Positions 23,179 to 34,464 of a DNA stretch of 64,000 nt are shown piece after piece. A program made the translations under genes and the position numbers. This DNA comes from Podospora pseudocomata. Its lineage: Eukaryota; Ascomycota; Sordariomycetes; Sordariales; Podosporaceae. Numbering within the stretch: the first letter of the stretch is position 1; each line of letters begins with the position of its first letter. Where the stretch lies: the NCBI RefSeq assembly GCF_035222375.1, contig NC_085889.1:2170001-2234000 (forward strand). Reading direction: 5' to 3'. Under the pieces are notes generated by a model. It worked only from the letters and a program-made list of their open reading frames with translations, did not search any database and was not told where the DNA came from.

Positions 23179-24087
23179 CTATATCCTAACCCCCTTGCTC
23201 CTCAACACATTGACCCCCGCGCTCGCCGTGAAGCCAACCCACTCCCCGACATTCCTAACCGCCCCGCCCAGCTCCTCGGCCTCTTGAAGCCTCCTCCTGA
23301 GGAACCGCCTCGTCTCCTGGAACCCCTCGCTCTTGTCCGTCGTCATGAACAACTCAGCCGCGGCATAGATACCACTGAGGGCCGCCCGCTTGGTGTACCA
23401 GCTCAGATCAACACTTTTATCCCCGGCAAGATAGTAGATCTCATCTGCCAGCATGGCGAGCTCCCTGACGGCGACGGGGACCTGGGAGGGCTGGGCCATG
23501 ACTGCGAGGGCCTGCTGCCAGTGCTGGATGATGGGTTCGTTTTGCTTTAGGCGCAGCCAAGTGAGGAGTTCGATTTTTTCCGAGACGGAGAGGCCGGAGA
23601 GGAGGTCGCTGTGCTGGCTGGCGAGGGAGGGGAGGGTGGTGCGGGTGGTGTAGAGGTGGAAGTGAATCAGGCGGGCGACGGGGGAGGGGCCGAGGAAGGA
23701 GGGGGAGATGTCGAGGAGGGAGAGGTCGCGGGCGGCGAGGGTGAGGGAGGGGAGGGTGAACCCGTGGGGGGGGATGTGGGAGGTTAGGGCGGTGGTGAGG
23801 AGGGTTGTTTCGGCTTGGGTGAAGGGGCTGGGGGGAGGGGGGTGGGTGGTGGAGTGGTAGGTTCTTCTTGTTTGGAGGGGTTGCGGTGGTGGTGTTGTTG
23901 GTGGTTGGGTTTTTGGGGTTGATTTGGATTTGGTTCGGGGAGTCGAGGGGAGGGTGGTGATGGTTCGGGAGGTGACGGCGGAGAGTCTTCCGGGGAAGGA
24001 TCGGGTGGCCGGCCGGGTGGTGGTGGTGGGGAGGAGGAGGATGCGCCGGGCTGCGCCGGAGCAGTTGACGGCTGCCGGGGAGGCCAT
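23179..24087 (-). CDS. coq9: Ubiquinone biosynthesis protein COQ9
   Basis: Single exon, 302 residues. The N-terminus is Arg/Thr/Ser-rich and lacks acidic residues for about 48 residues (ARRILLLPTTTTRPATRSF), a clear mitochondrial presequence. A Pro/Thr-rich linker follows to about residue 90. The COQ9 domain follows: TLLTTALTSHIPPHGFT, DLSLLDISPSFLG, the long helix with WLRLKQNEPIIQHWQQAL, and the diagnostic WYTKRAALSGIYAAAELFMTTDKS. The C-terminal helix (FLRRRLQEAEELG, then VGFTASAGVNVLRSKG) is the membrane-proximal part. Known role: COQ9 is a TetR-like lipid-binding protein on the matrix face of the inner membrane that presents intermediates to Coq7 in the CoQ synthome. The G-rich coding strand bias at the 5' end comes from the Pro codons. 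Confidence 0.95.
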   Translation of the reverse strand: MASPAAVNCSGAARRILLLPTTTTRPATRSFPGRLSAVTSRTITTLPSTPRTKSKSTPKTQPPTTPPPQPLQTRRTYHSTTHPPPPSPFTQAETTLLTTALTSHIPPHGFTLPSLTLAARDLSLLDISPSFLGPSPVARLIHFHLYTTRTTLPSLASQHSDLLSGLSVSEKIELLTWLRLKQNEPIIQHWQQALAVMAQPSQVPVAVRELAMLADEIYYLAGDKSVDLSWYTKRAALSGIYAAAELFMTTDKSEGFQETRRFLRRRLQEAEELGGAVRNVGEWVGFTASAGVNVLRSKGVRI

Positions 24088-27000
24088 TGTTTGGTGCTTT
24101 TTTCCCTATCAGACCTCGAACTGTATAGGTCAGAAAGTTGCGGTTCGTATGGCCCGTATGGGGTTCCTGTGGTGACGTGATGGATCGCAAGGCGCTGTCA
24201 ACTGCGATATCATCTCATGATCAGTGGTGGTCAAAGCTTGGTGCCTGCAACTGAGGCTTTACTGTATCAAGTTAGCTTAGGGAATACAAAAGTGGTTCTC
24301 TACATGTTCTGCCCCACTTTGAGCCCAACCTGGCAGATCGTGGTCTTGCTTCACCAACCCCAACCCTTGGAATTTTGGGACATTGATTCGGTTGACGTCG
24401 ATATCAGAATCAAAACCTTACCAAGATATTCCCAACGACGTACATCTTGACAGACAGAGCCACCACTCGGGCGGTTGTGTTTGTATACAGACGCCCAGGT
24501 TACTCGTGGAACCATCGAAGATCAGAAGATCAGCGAGAGGGTCCCTGAACAACATGGCAGGTGTCGGCCGGGCGTGAATGATACAATGGGGTATAGCACG
24601 CATGAAACCAGGAAACTAATGCAAGACCTCGTGGAATCCAGCTTCGACACCGATCTCAGCACCAACTGGAACGACCTTAAAGGCCTCTGAAGAAGCCAAG
24701 AGAAAGGGTTACCGTGCCGAAATTCCAACTGATCAATCACAGAGGCATTCACACCGTGTTGTTACCACCGCGGAGACTCTCACACGACTCATCCACTTTT
24801 CTTTTTCTCTGCTTGCGACAGCTGTCAAGAAGCCCCATTCATTACCACAACTTATCGAGTCATGTAGATTGTCGGGTCAGGTGCGACATGGGGCTTTCCA
24901 ACCTGCGCCCAATCGACGTCCATGATGCTGCCGTCTGCTGTACCAGCCCGCCGCCTATGCTTTGCGGGGCCGCCCAGTTGACAAGCCCGCAGATACGGAA
25001 TCTTCTCTAGAAGAGCCATATGCCGTGACCTGACATTAGGCGATTTCCTTTCGGTGAGCTATGCTGTCATGCTGTCGTGCTGCCAGGTAGGTGACGGGCT
25101 GGCCGCCATCGAGAGAGTCTTGTGCGATTGAGTGACATATCCCTCAAAGAGATCGTCTTTTCGTGCCTAGAAATCAACCTCAACCGCATTCGGGTCAGCC
25201 TCCGCCGGATCAAGTCCCCGGGCCGCTCCACTCCCCCTCCTCCGCTGCCGAAGGAGGAGCTTGGGAGTGGTCCAGGCCCGTTCTTCTGCTTGAGACTCTC
25301 AACTTGTCACCCGCAAATCGGCCTTCCACCATGGTACAGTTGCATACGCATTTATTAGCCGACTCACCGGTTTCATGCACTGCTGGTTCCTCGGACGGCA
25401 GCACACCACTGGTCCCCAACCTGCGGTGTTGGCCGTGGGTCATGGACATTTTTGTTTGGAGACGCCAGAGGCAGCTGCTCGACTGAGCAGAGCGCCTGTC
25501 GTTGTCGAGCCGCTCCGAATTCTGACATGCCTGACAGTGCCGGCCTTTCAAAAAAGGGCATAAAATTGCTCTGGATGCCCATGGCTGACGGCGTGCTTGA
25601 AGAAGGCCATACAGCATCAGGATTGGGTAGCTCAGTCCGCATCGTGCTGCATTTTTCATCTGCCGTGTGACCATTGACCCAAGAGTTTTTTTGTGTGAAG
25701 TGGATGGTAACCGTCAAGGTTAACAGCGGCTTCCCCAGCGCGGCACATGGTTCGTAAGGCAGACCAATATCAGGGATATATATCGTACTTCTTATGTCGT
25801 CTTTGTCGTGGTTCGCTTGACTCGCCCATCGTACTTGGTGCCTCCCACAGGCAGAAAATAGATGGCGGGGTTGGCTCCTTGCCTCGGTGTTGGTTGGCAT
25901 ATGTACGTTGGCATGGGAATTTTTTATCCATCACACCATGTTGACTTGTAGTTGTCACTGTGCAGATCTCGAGTGTCCTGTCATACTGGCCCCATGTTCC
26001 ACAGCACGACAAGTGATCGACTCGGCGATGAAGGACCCAGCCTTACCCGGGACAACCGCCTCGGTGTCATCGTGGCATCAGCCCAATTGACCACAAGATG
26101 GTGGATGTGCTGAAGGGAAAGGGGGGCATCATGTAAAGAGAGGCACGAGCGCAGCCGCCAGCTTCCACCAATGACATCGCCCAGCTCAGTCTGTGGACAG
26201 TGATCTGAGACGTCCATAGAAAACTTCTTATCTGACATGGAATGTCTTTGAAGAGCTGACCTCGGGAGAATATCCCGAGTCTGCCATTGGAAACGGAGCC
26301 GGGCTGCTGTGCTCGTACCAGAAAGGGTCTTGTTGGATTCATGCTTCTGTACGTGACTTGATCGGGACACCATTGCACCCCTGAAGTTGAACAGCTGTCT
26401 GTGACCGCAAGGTACCCCTGGATTCAAGAATATTGCAAACGTGGGGGACGACTCGGTAGGGCAGGTGGGGTTGACAGCGTTGATGGGCCCTCGCCGAGAT
26501 GCTTTGCAAACGGAATTCTAGGTGCTGTTAAACGGGCAAAGTCAGTCCCAATGTCAGGTCGATATCAGAGATGAGAGAACCATCCACTTGTATGCTTATC
26601 CGCTAATGGAGGAATATCAACGGCAACTGGCTTCACATCGGTGTCCAGATGAGCTGCTGGCCGCTGGCTGCGAGTCTTCACCATGGCCATTCATGGCTGA
26701 AAAGAGGCAATCAGCACATTGGTGTGTGCGGGACAGAAGCCCCCCTGTCAGATGCAGCAGCAATCCACCACCCCATTTTCTCAGTCTTTTGTGGGCGCCA
26801 AACATGGCGACTACAAGGTCCTTCAATGCGGCCTTCTGAGAATGTTATGCAGACGCCGTTGGGGTCTGAGAATCAGAAAAATGAAGCGCGAAGTGAGACA
26901 GAAGTTCGGAAGGTCTTAATTTCTTGAGTCGGAGATGGTGGAGGGCTGGAATTGACGTTTGCTCAAGCACCAGCGGCATCTTTGGTTCTGGCGGGGCTCG

Positions 27001-28833
27001 TACCCCACCCACTCCGAATTCTTTTGACGCCATTCAACTTGTCAGAAAGGCAGCCATCAAGGTGACGAGGCTGCCGTATTCCATCATGCTCAGAACATCA
27101 CACGCAGCATGTGTCAACGACGTTTCCTGGATTCCCACTCTTGTTGCTTCTGATCCAGAGCATGGAACAGGGCAGCTTTGTGTCCCTACAATAGGTGGGC
27201 ATGTTGACAACCTCAAGCCTCACCCACAACCAGGTAACCAAGGTACACCACAGCCTTGCCCAGCAATTTTTTGAGCCTTTTCCAAGATCGACCCCCTCGG
27301 GTCGTCTGTAACAAGGAATCCCTGAACCGGAAGAGACGGCTGATCTCCGGCCGTCCCCGATAATCTGAGTCCGTTCTCTTGGTGTTGTTGCGCTAAAGAT
27401 TAGTGGGCTGTCAGTTGCAATCCGAATCGATTACGAGCCTCATGCGAAAGGCGAAAGGTCAGCACCCTTCAGCAAGAAAACACGCAACTAAGGAAAGGAT
27501 GGAGAGTTAATTCCATGAATTATACCCTATTTGTCGTCCCCATCACTTAGGGCTTGCCTATATAGATGTTAGCTGCTTAATGAATAGTTGTAGATGAGGT
27601 GATCAGACAGATCTATACCCAAGCAAGACAAATATTTCCATCTCTACCCCCGCCGCCCTGCTCATTAGCCATCGTTACGGGGCACACCGGGCTGCAACGC
27701 TACCTTTATGGCACACGCAGTTGTAGCCGGTACATTATTCTGCTCTGCGCTACCGTGGTCGTGGTTGCATTCTGTGTCGCAGGCCTCAATATGATGGTAC
27801 CGTAATAATGTGTAATTACCATCTCAGCACATGTAAACGGTTCCGCATTCTCGTATAACCGTCAACGTCTGTCTGTGTGGAGTTTCCGCCGTTTCATCAG
27901 CCACAGCCGACCTGGGCTGTCTTGCTGCCTTCAAGCTTCTGCCTCAGGTATCAGGCTTTCACCTGGCTGAGGCAAAGTGCTCCGTTCGGCATCCGTTTGC
28001 TCCGCCCGCACATTGAGATAGCTGAGGTGAGAGGCTCAGTTCCAGGTTGAAGCAATCCCTTGTCCACCACCTCGACAACTTCTTCTTCACAGCAAGTGGA
28101 AATTTCTTTGGTCTCCTGGTTGCAGACTGACCTTCTGTCACATAGTCGCACGACAGACAACCTGGAAGCCATTTCACCCTCCACTGCAGAGCAGACCCCA
28201 ACCCCAACGAGCGCCATTTGCAACCTCCACAAATCCGCCAAGAGCTCCACATTCAACCTCGATCCTTGCGGCGCCTGACTGCCTGGGCCACTGTCCGACG
28301 CGTTCTCCCTGGCGTCGGCCTTGCTCACCCCGGCCCAAGAACTTTCATTCAGTGCTGCTTGACCTGGCTGGACTGTCGACGCGATTTTTTTTGCCCTATC
28401 CAACATCGCCTTACCCTCTCTGCCTCTGGCTGTACCTCGCACCTGCCGTCTGAGGCTTGATCCCGCTTATTTCGGCCTTGCAGCGCGCCTTTGAACCTTT
28501 TTCGAGCCGCCAAACGCAAGCCTGCCCAACTCTTGTCAGCAAGAAAAAAATTACATTTTGGCAGCCAAAGCACCCGACCACAGCACCGAACCCCAGTGTC
28601 AGGTCCCAAGGTTCCCCGTCACCTCACCTCTCCCGCCCTCAACCGACTCGGTGGCCCGTTGCGCGAACGTCGCGCCGTACCTTGGCCTCAGCTGCTGTCC
28701 GCCAAACAGCAACCATCCCAAAGTCCTGCAGTGACAGACACCTGCCCTTTCCGCACCCAATCGTCGCGTCGCCGAAATTTCCCTCCGTCAAGCGGCTAAG
28801 TCGACAGAAAATTTCGATTTTCCAATTATCACC
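24088..28833. other. 4.7-kb block without a recognisable gene
   Basis: This is the longest gene-free stretch of the window. GC content is ordinary and there is no sign of RIP, inverted repeats or transposon ends. Open frames up to about 175 codons occur on both strands (for example 25373..25900 and 25981..26427, both minus) but show no domain or family motif, and several overlap in different frames. The last 900 bp (27900-28833) is C/T-rich and likely is the promoter and 5' leader of the RNA-binding gene; the first few hundred bases belong to the coq9 promoter. A long non-coding transcript or extended regulatory region is possible, but I cannot show it. Confidence 0.5.
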
Positions 28834-31800
28834 ATGGGTAAGTACGACATCAATTGCATTCCTCTCCCTGGATACCATCGGTATAGGTATCCCCCCCCTC
28901 TTCCCAATCAGCCAGCCCATTCGGGCGGTCAACCAGCCAGACAGCCAGCCAGACACATGAAGAGACTGAACACTCTCTCCCCGCTGTTCGCCCTGTCAGC
29001 TTCCATTCTGGCCCTCCAGGTGCGCGTGCGCAAGTCGCGTCCTCGTTGAGCCTCCTCCCGAAGATGCCTGCCTCTTCCCCTCCGCTCCGTTCCCCCCTCC
29101 CCCTCATCCCATCCCCCTCCCGAGTCTTGCATATACACACCCCCAGCAAGACATCAGGACATATCTCTGTCCATCCACACACACCGGGCGGTTCTGGGAT
29201 GGACGGACTACTCCAGGCCGGAACACCTCGATCGTGGGCATTATCCCAGATGCCTCAGTGACGTGTTACTGCCGCTTGTAACCCCCAAATCTCCAGGACC
29301 TGCCCAGTCGGCGTTTTTTGGTCGATTTCCACAGGGCCAGTCTGTGGCAGTCGGTGCAGGTTGGTCCTCGAGCCTTGCTCGCTCGCTCTACCACTCACAA
29401 GGGCCCCTCGCTGCTGCAGTGTCTTGCAGTTTTCCTACCTGCACTGCCTGGTCTTCGACATACCACCCACATACACCCATCCGCCCGTACATACATACAT
29501 GTACCTTCACAATCAGCCCCCCCCTCCCCTCTCAGCCAGCCTGCATGTCTTTCCCATCCTGATCCACAATCCTCGGATTCTCTCACTACCACCCCCCCGG
29601 CGCCGCACCCCCCCTCAAGTGCTACCTACCATTCCTTCAAATTGCCATCCCTCAATCACTTCACTTCCTTTTCTTCTTTCCCCACCTATCACCAACCCTA
29701 CCTTAGCTGGCTTCTTCCAACATCTCGTTTCTGACCGATTTCTAACCTTCTCTTTCTCTCTCTAGCTGACTCCGGTGATACCTATCGCCCTGTAAGTATC
29801 TGCCCTGATTCTTGGCCTGTGCACTCTGTTCTTCGTCGTCTCGATGAGACCGGCGGCTATCTCTTATAGCCGCAAGCTCTCGGAGGAATGGCGTGACTGG
29901 TAGTCAGACCAGACTCTCATCCCATCCACCTGGCGTCAGTCAGATATGTGGTTTTGTGTTTGCGCTTTCGAGCTCTTCGGCCTGATGAGTTTGAGACTTG
30001 TGGGTTCTTTGTGTTGAAAGTCCAATGCCATGATCACCGATGTTTAGGTGCTGGAGGATCAACACGGCGCTCCCACGCTTTAGGCGTGCCAGAGACAAAG
30101 ACATATACTGGCGAGTCACATCACATGGTTACATACTGACATTGTGACCAGCGTGAGAGGTCGCGCTCTCCCAGACGTGGACGTTCCCGCAGTCCGAATA
30201 ACGGTACCCGTCGGTCATATTCGCCCCGTGACCGCTCACGGAGTCGTCATCGGAGAAGAAGCCGTTCGCCCATGACTGGACAGGGCGCATCCGCTGGAGG
30301 ATCAGGACAAGGATACAACAATAACGGAGCTCCTCATAGATCGTTCGAAGATCGTGCCGTTCACCGCGAAAACGTCATGAATAACATTCGAGAGTCGTCG
30401 CAGCAGGACCGCCGCGTCTATGTCGGCAACCTGTCTTACGACGTCAAGTGGCACCACCTCAAGGATTTTATGAGGCAGGGTGAGTGGATGGCGCTTGGGG
30501 AAGGAATGGATGGAGGAAGAGACTAACGTGACCTCTTACAGCCGGTGAGGTTCTCTATGCCGACGTATTGCTTCTTCCCAATGGAATGTCGAAGGTGGGC
30601 TTTCACAAGTGATTTTGGCTGGTTCCTTTGTGGTTCCTATTCTGTTTGGTTATTTGATGGACGGTTGGGTTGACGGGTTGGGACGCTGTCCATGACGATA
30701 TTTAGGGATGCGGGTAAGTTTCTTCATGCACACCGGTCAATCCGAGAACAAAGTGCTAATCTTGTGACTGTCATAGAATTGTGGAATACGCCACTAGGGA
30801 GCAGGCTCAGAATGCCGTTGCGACGCTCAGCAATCAGAACCTAATGGGTAGACTGGTGTATGTCCGCGAGGCAAGTACCCGGACCCGGCAACGAGCGAAG
30901 CCATTCTGTGACGCTGACAATGGATAGGATCGTGAGGCCGAACCTCGCTTCGGTCCTCCTGGAGGAGGTGCCCGCGGTGGTTTCGGTGGCCCTGTTGGCC
31001 CTGGCGGTGGTGCTCCGTACGGAGGAGGATTTAACCCCGGCATGGGAGGTGGAGCTCCAGGAGGCGGGCCCCCAGGTGGTGCTCGTCAAATCTTCGTGTC
31101 CAACGTTTGTCATATCTCCCCATTCCGGTTCTTCGTTGCCAACGTGGCAATATAATGCTGACAGACAGCCTCTGTAGCTGCCGTTCAACATTGGTTGGCA
31201 AGACCTGAAGGATCTGTTCCGGCAGTCCGGTAAGTAACCTGATGCGACTGATGTGTGAGGGGTCTAACAAGTGCAACTGCAGCACGAACTGGTGGGGTTA
31301 TTCGCGCCGATGTTCATCTCGGCCCCGACGGTCGCCCCAAGGGTTCTGGTATCGTTGTATTCGAGTCCCCCGACGATGCGAGAAACGCTATTCAGCAATT
31401 CAACGGCTATGACTGGCAAGGTCGCGTAATTGAGGTTAGGGAGGACCGTTTCGCCAATGCTGGTATGGGTGCTGGCGGTTACGGTGGCCGCGGTGGCTTC
31501 GGCGGTCGCGGTGGCTTCGGCGGTGGTTTCGGCGGCCGTGGAGGCTTCGGCAGTCGCGGTGGTTTCGGTGGCGGCGGTTATGGTCGTGGAGGCTATGGCG
31601 GCGGTCCTGGTGGTGGTCCTGGCGGCCCCAGCTTCGGTGGTCCTCCAGGCGGCGATGCCTCTGTCCCTCCGAACCCTTTTACTGACAATGCCACCGCCGG
31701 CACTGAGAAGAACGAGATTATCTACGTTCGCAACGTGAGTGCCCTTTTCACCCCCGATGCCCATTGATGGTTTCTAACAATACCCTAGCTTCCTTGGTCT

Positions 31801-32070
31801 ACGAGCAATGACGATCTCGTTGAGTTGTTCTCGACTATCGGCAAGGTCGAGCAGGCCGAGATCCAGTACGAGCCTAGTGGCCGCTCGCGTGGCAGCGGTG
31901 TTGTTCGCTTCGACAATGCCGACACCGCCGAAACCGCCATCAACAAGTTTCAAGGATATCAGTACGGCGGCCGGCCTCTGGGTCTGAGCTACGTCAAGTA
32001 CTTGAACCAGGGTGGTGGTGACGCCATGGACACCGACCATGGTGGATTGACTCAGGACCAGATCATGTAA
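28834..32070 (+). CDS. gbp2: Three-RRM SR-like mRNA export factor (Gbp2/Hrb1 type)
   Basis: Ten exons (28834..28837, 29766..29791, 30152..30479, 30542..30594, 30706..30713, 30777..30870, 30928..31104, 31178..31229, 31283..31734, 31789..32070) encode 491 residues. The layout is: an RS-type N-terminus ([15 protein letters not shown], residues 11-55), RRM1 at about 97-175 (VYVGNL; KGCGIVEY), a Gly-rich linker, RRM2 at about 224-305 ([16 protein letters not shown]), a [11 protein letters not shown]-type RGG region, and RRM3 at about 392-475 ([16 protein letters not shown]). Exon 1 is ATGG only, exon 5 is 8 nt, and the intron at 30871..30927 begins with GCAAGT (GC-AG class). Known of the family: Gbp2/Hrb1 load on mRNA with TREX in the nucleus, monitor splicing, and shuttle with mRNA. 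The first two introns are long (928 and 360 bp), unlike all others here. Confidence 0.93.
30706..30713 (+). other. gbp2: 8-nt microexon of gbp2
   Basis: The octamer GGATGCGG is flanked by TTTAG and GTAAGT. It joins ...MSK to IVEYAT through Gly-Cys-Gly and so builds the RNP1 motif KGCGIVEY of RRM1. Skipping it would shift the frame (8 is not a multiple of three). Supported by splice-site fit and the restored domain; transcripts were not seen. Confidence 0.85.
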
Positions 32071-33519
32071 ACCAAGCATGAACACTTGCTTGTGCTCGAA
32101 TCGAACTCAGCCATTGGATCGTCAACAGCCACTGTCGACAAATACAGTCATCAACGTTATTGGATGAGTCAAAGCTGCCACAAGATATCACTTCCGCTCT
32201 TCGACTCGTTTACACGATCTCGTCGCTTATTCCCGTCGACATGGGCCAGAGCATTCAATAGCACCTCGGTTCGACACAACATTGACGACATTTCTCACCC
32301 TCAGCAGATTGTTTGTATTGCGTTTTGTTTCTTTTTCTAATGGGGAGGTGGAGGATTCGGTAGTTTATGTCAGGAGGAATGAAAAGAGGTGGTTTACAGA
32401 CTCGACTTTTTAGTCTTCAACACTCGGGTCTCAGCAACGCAAAAAAATTTGGTGCGCAGTGTTTTTGCTCGATTGGGACTGTCCGTTCTCTTGGCGCCGC
32501 GGAAAATGGAAATCGGACGGCTTTTAAACCCCTAGAATGTACAGCGAATAGCATCTGATTATCCCGTTGATGGCGGCGTTCGAAGGAAGGGCGCCGGGCA
32601 ACGATAGGCTTGTTGGTAAGGGTGTGTGCGATGCGTAGGAGCGGGCTGGCCAGCCATGGTTCGTGGACTTGAAGAGCGTGTGGTGAGTTTGCATGTGGAA
32701 AAGTGTAGGATCGGCCGTCGTCAGAGCATGGTACTGGTGCTGTTATTGGCGCTGGCGTTTTTGGTATGCTTTGGGTCCTGGCTGATTGTGATGGCGTTGG
32801 CGAGATGATGGATGGCCCCCAGTTCATATGGCCTGCAATACCGCAACTCTGTTCGGCCCATCCACCGTTGTTATAAAAAGGTTGTGGATCACGATATCCT
32901 TATGAAAGGAAATGGGAGTTGAAGGCGTTTTGTGTTTTGGAAAATCGATACCCCCCGGCTGCGTTGGTTTTATGAATTCTTCGGTAATTGGGAGATATAT
33001 GCGTTTGACGTTGTGGGCTTCATTTTAGGGGCAAAGCAAGCCCGGCATACATGGCACATCTCGGGACATTTTGCCACCGATTTGAATATAAACTCATTTT
33101 TTGGAACCCGTTATTGTCCTGGTATTTATATTGGACGTGTGTTTCTGCAGTTGGTTGCAACTTGTCAACGCAGCATTTGCCACTTCAAGGACGGTTGTTA
33201 GAGGCAACCGCGTTGGGCGGGAGAGCGGGGATACATCTGACAGTGTTTTTTGCGACTTTCCAAACAAACAATTTAAATCGATGTCCACCACGGATGGTTG
33301 GATTCAGGAATGGAATGTTTACGCCATTGTGACTAACCCATCGAGTCCGTCCATATCCTCTTCATCAAAGCAGAGATGTGACTAGGTAATCTATATATCC
33401 CAGTTATCAAATTAAGCTGTTTAATAATCCGCAACACATGGATATCTTTTTTTTCAGCTCTCGGCTGGCTGGCTGGCTCAGACAGATTTAGATACAGCAC
33501 AATAGGGCTCACTTTTCTT
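32071..33519. other. Convergent intergenic region between gbp2 and srp14
   Basis: 1.4 kb without a supported gene. Some of it is likely a long 3' untranslated region of gbp2. Open frames up to 136 codons (32417..32827, minus) lack any recognisable motif. Confidence 0.45.
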
Positions 33520-34039
33520 CTATGCCTGAGTCTTCATCTTCCTCCTCGCCTTCTCCTTGGCCTTGCGCTTGGTCCTGTCCCTCGGCTTGAGCCCGCTCAT
33601 GCCCGCCTTGCAGACGTCGGCGTACCGGGCGTAGAAGGAGTCGAGGTCGTCGGGCTGGACGATGGTGGAGAGCTTGACTTTTTTGCCCTCGTTGCGGGCC
33701 TCTTTTGGCTTGGAGTTGGAGGCGCGGATTAGGATTGGGGCTTGGGGGAGGGTGGTGGTGGTGAGGGTTTCTTCATGTTCTTGTTCTGATAGGGTTTCTT
33801 TTGCTGATTCGTCGTAGGAGTCTGAGGGGGTTTGTTAGGGGGGTGATGAGGTTGGGAAGGGGGGGAGGGTAACGAACAGCGTTTTTGGGTGAGGAGGATG
33901 GTGCCCTTTTGGGATTGTTTTTGGGTTGTGAAGAGGGCTGTGAGGGCGGTGAAGAACTATGGAGTGTCAGTGTGTGAGAGGTGAGATAAGGGGGGGGAGG
34001 AAGGGGGTTTACCTCGTCTTGGGATAGGTGTTTGCTCAT
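33520..34039 (-). CDS. srp14: Signal recognition particle subunit SRP14
   Basis: Three exons (34039..34013, 33956..33878, 33821..33520) encode 135 residues. The first joins to the second as MSKHLSQDE-FFTALTALF, the typical SRP14 start, followed by KGTILLTQKR. The third exon begins YSYDESAKE, has a short linker, then ILIRASNSKPKE, KVKLSTIVQPDDLDSFYARYADVCKAGMSGLKPRDR and a basic tail KRKAKEKARRKMK. Known role: SRP14 binds the Alu domain of SRP RNA and delays translation elongation while SRP docks ribosomes at the ER. The second intron uses a GTTCGT donor, which is weak but is the only choice that keeps the frame. Introns are C-rich on the coding strand. The small gene is divergent to nom1. Confidence 0.9.
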
Positions 34040-34464
34040 TTTGGGTGGTGGGTTGGGGGTGAGTGCCCTGGTGAGAGATGGTTGTGTGTTTATGAGACCC
34101 GTTCCTCTCAACACGCCCGCGAGTCAAGTGTGCGATGACTGAAAATAGAGATGTTACTTGGGGTTGTAGTGTGAGTGTGGGTGTGTGATAGCCCCGCCAG
34201 TACGTTGTCGTTGCCCGTTGATGGAGACTGGCGGGATTGCCCAGGCTGATACTGTGGGGTCCCCAAAAGTTGGCGCAGTGAAGTCAAAAGTGGGTGCGGT
34301 TTGATTTAGTGGGCCCCACTTGACATCTTAGGACGGTGCGCTGCGGTTATCGATAAAAAAAAGTTCAGGACTTTGGGGGAGTTTCAGGAATCAACGGAAT
34401 ACAGAGCGCAAAGCCGGTTAGCCTACCCACGATACTCTGAGACACCAATTTTGTTCGATAAAAG
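34040..34464. promoter_or_regulatory. Divergent promoter region of srp14 and nom1
   Basis: 425 bp between the start codons. Contains a short A-run near 34356 close to the nom1 side. No defined binding site is recognised. Confidence 0.5.

Noticed and set aside
23441-24190. A 249-codon Pro/His-rich frame on the same strand as coq9
   Set aside because: Shadow frame of the coq9 gene caused by its C-rich coding strand; coq9 itself is clear.
25373-26427. Two minus-strand frames of 175 and 148 codons in the gene-free block
   Set aside because: No motif, many overlapping frames, unbiased composition and no good splice joins between them.
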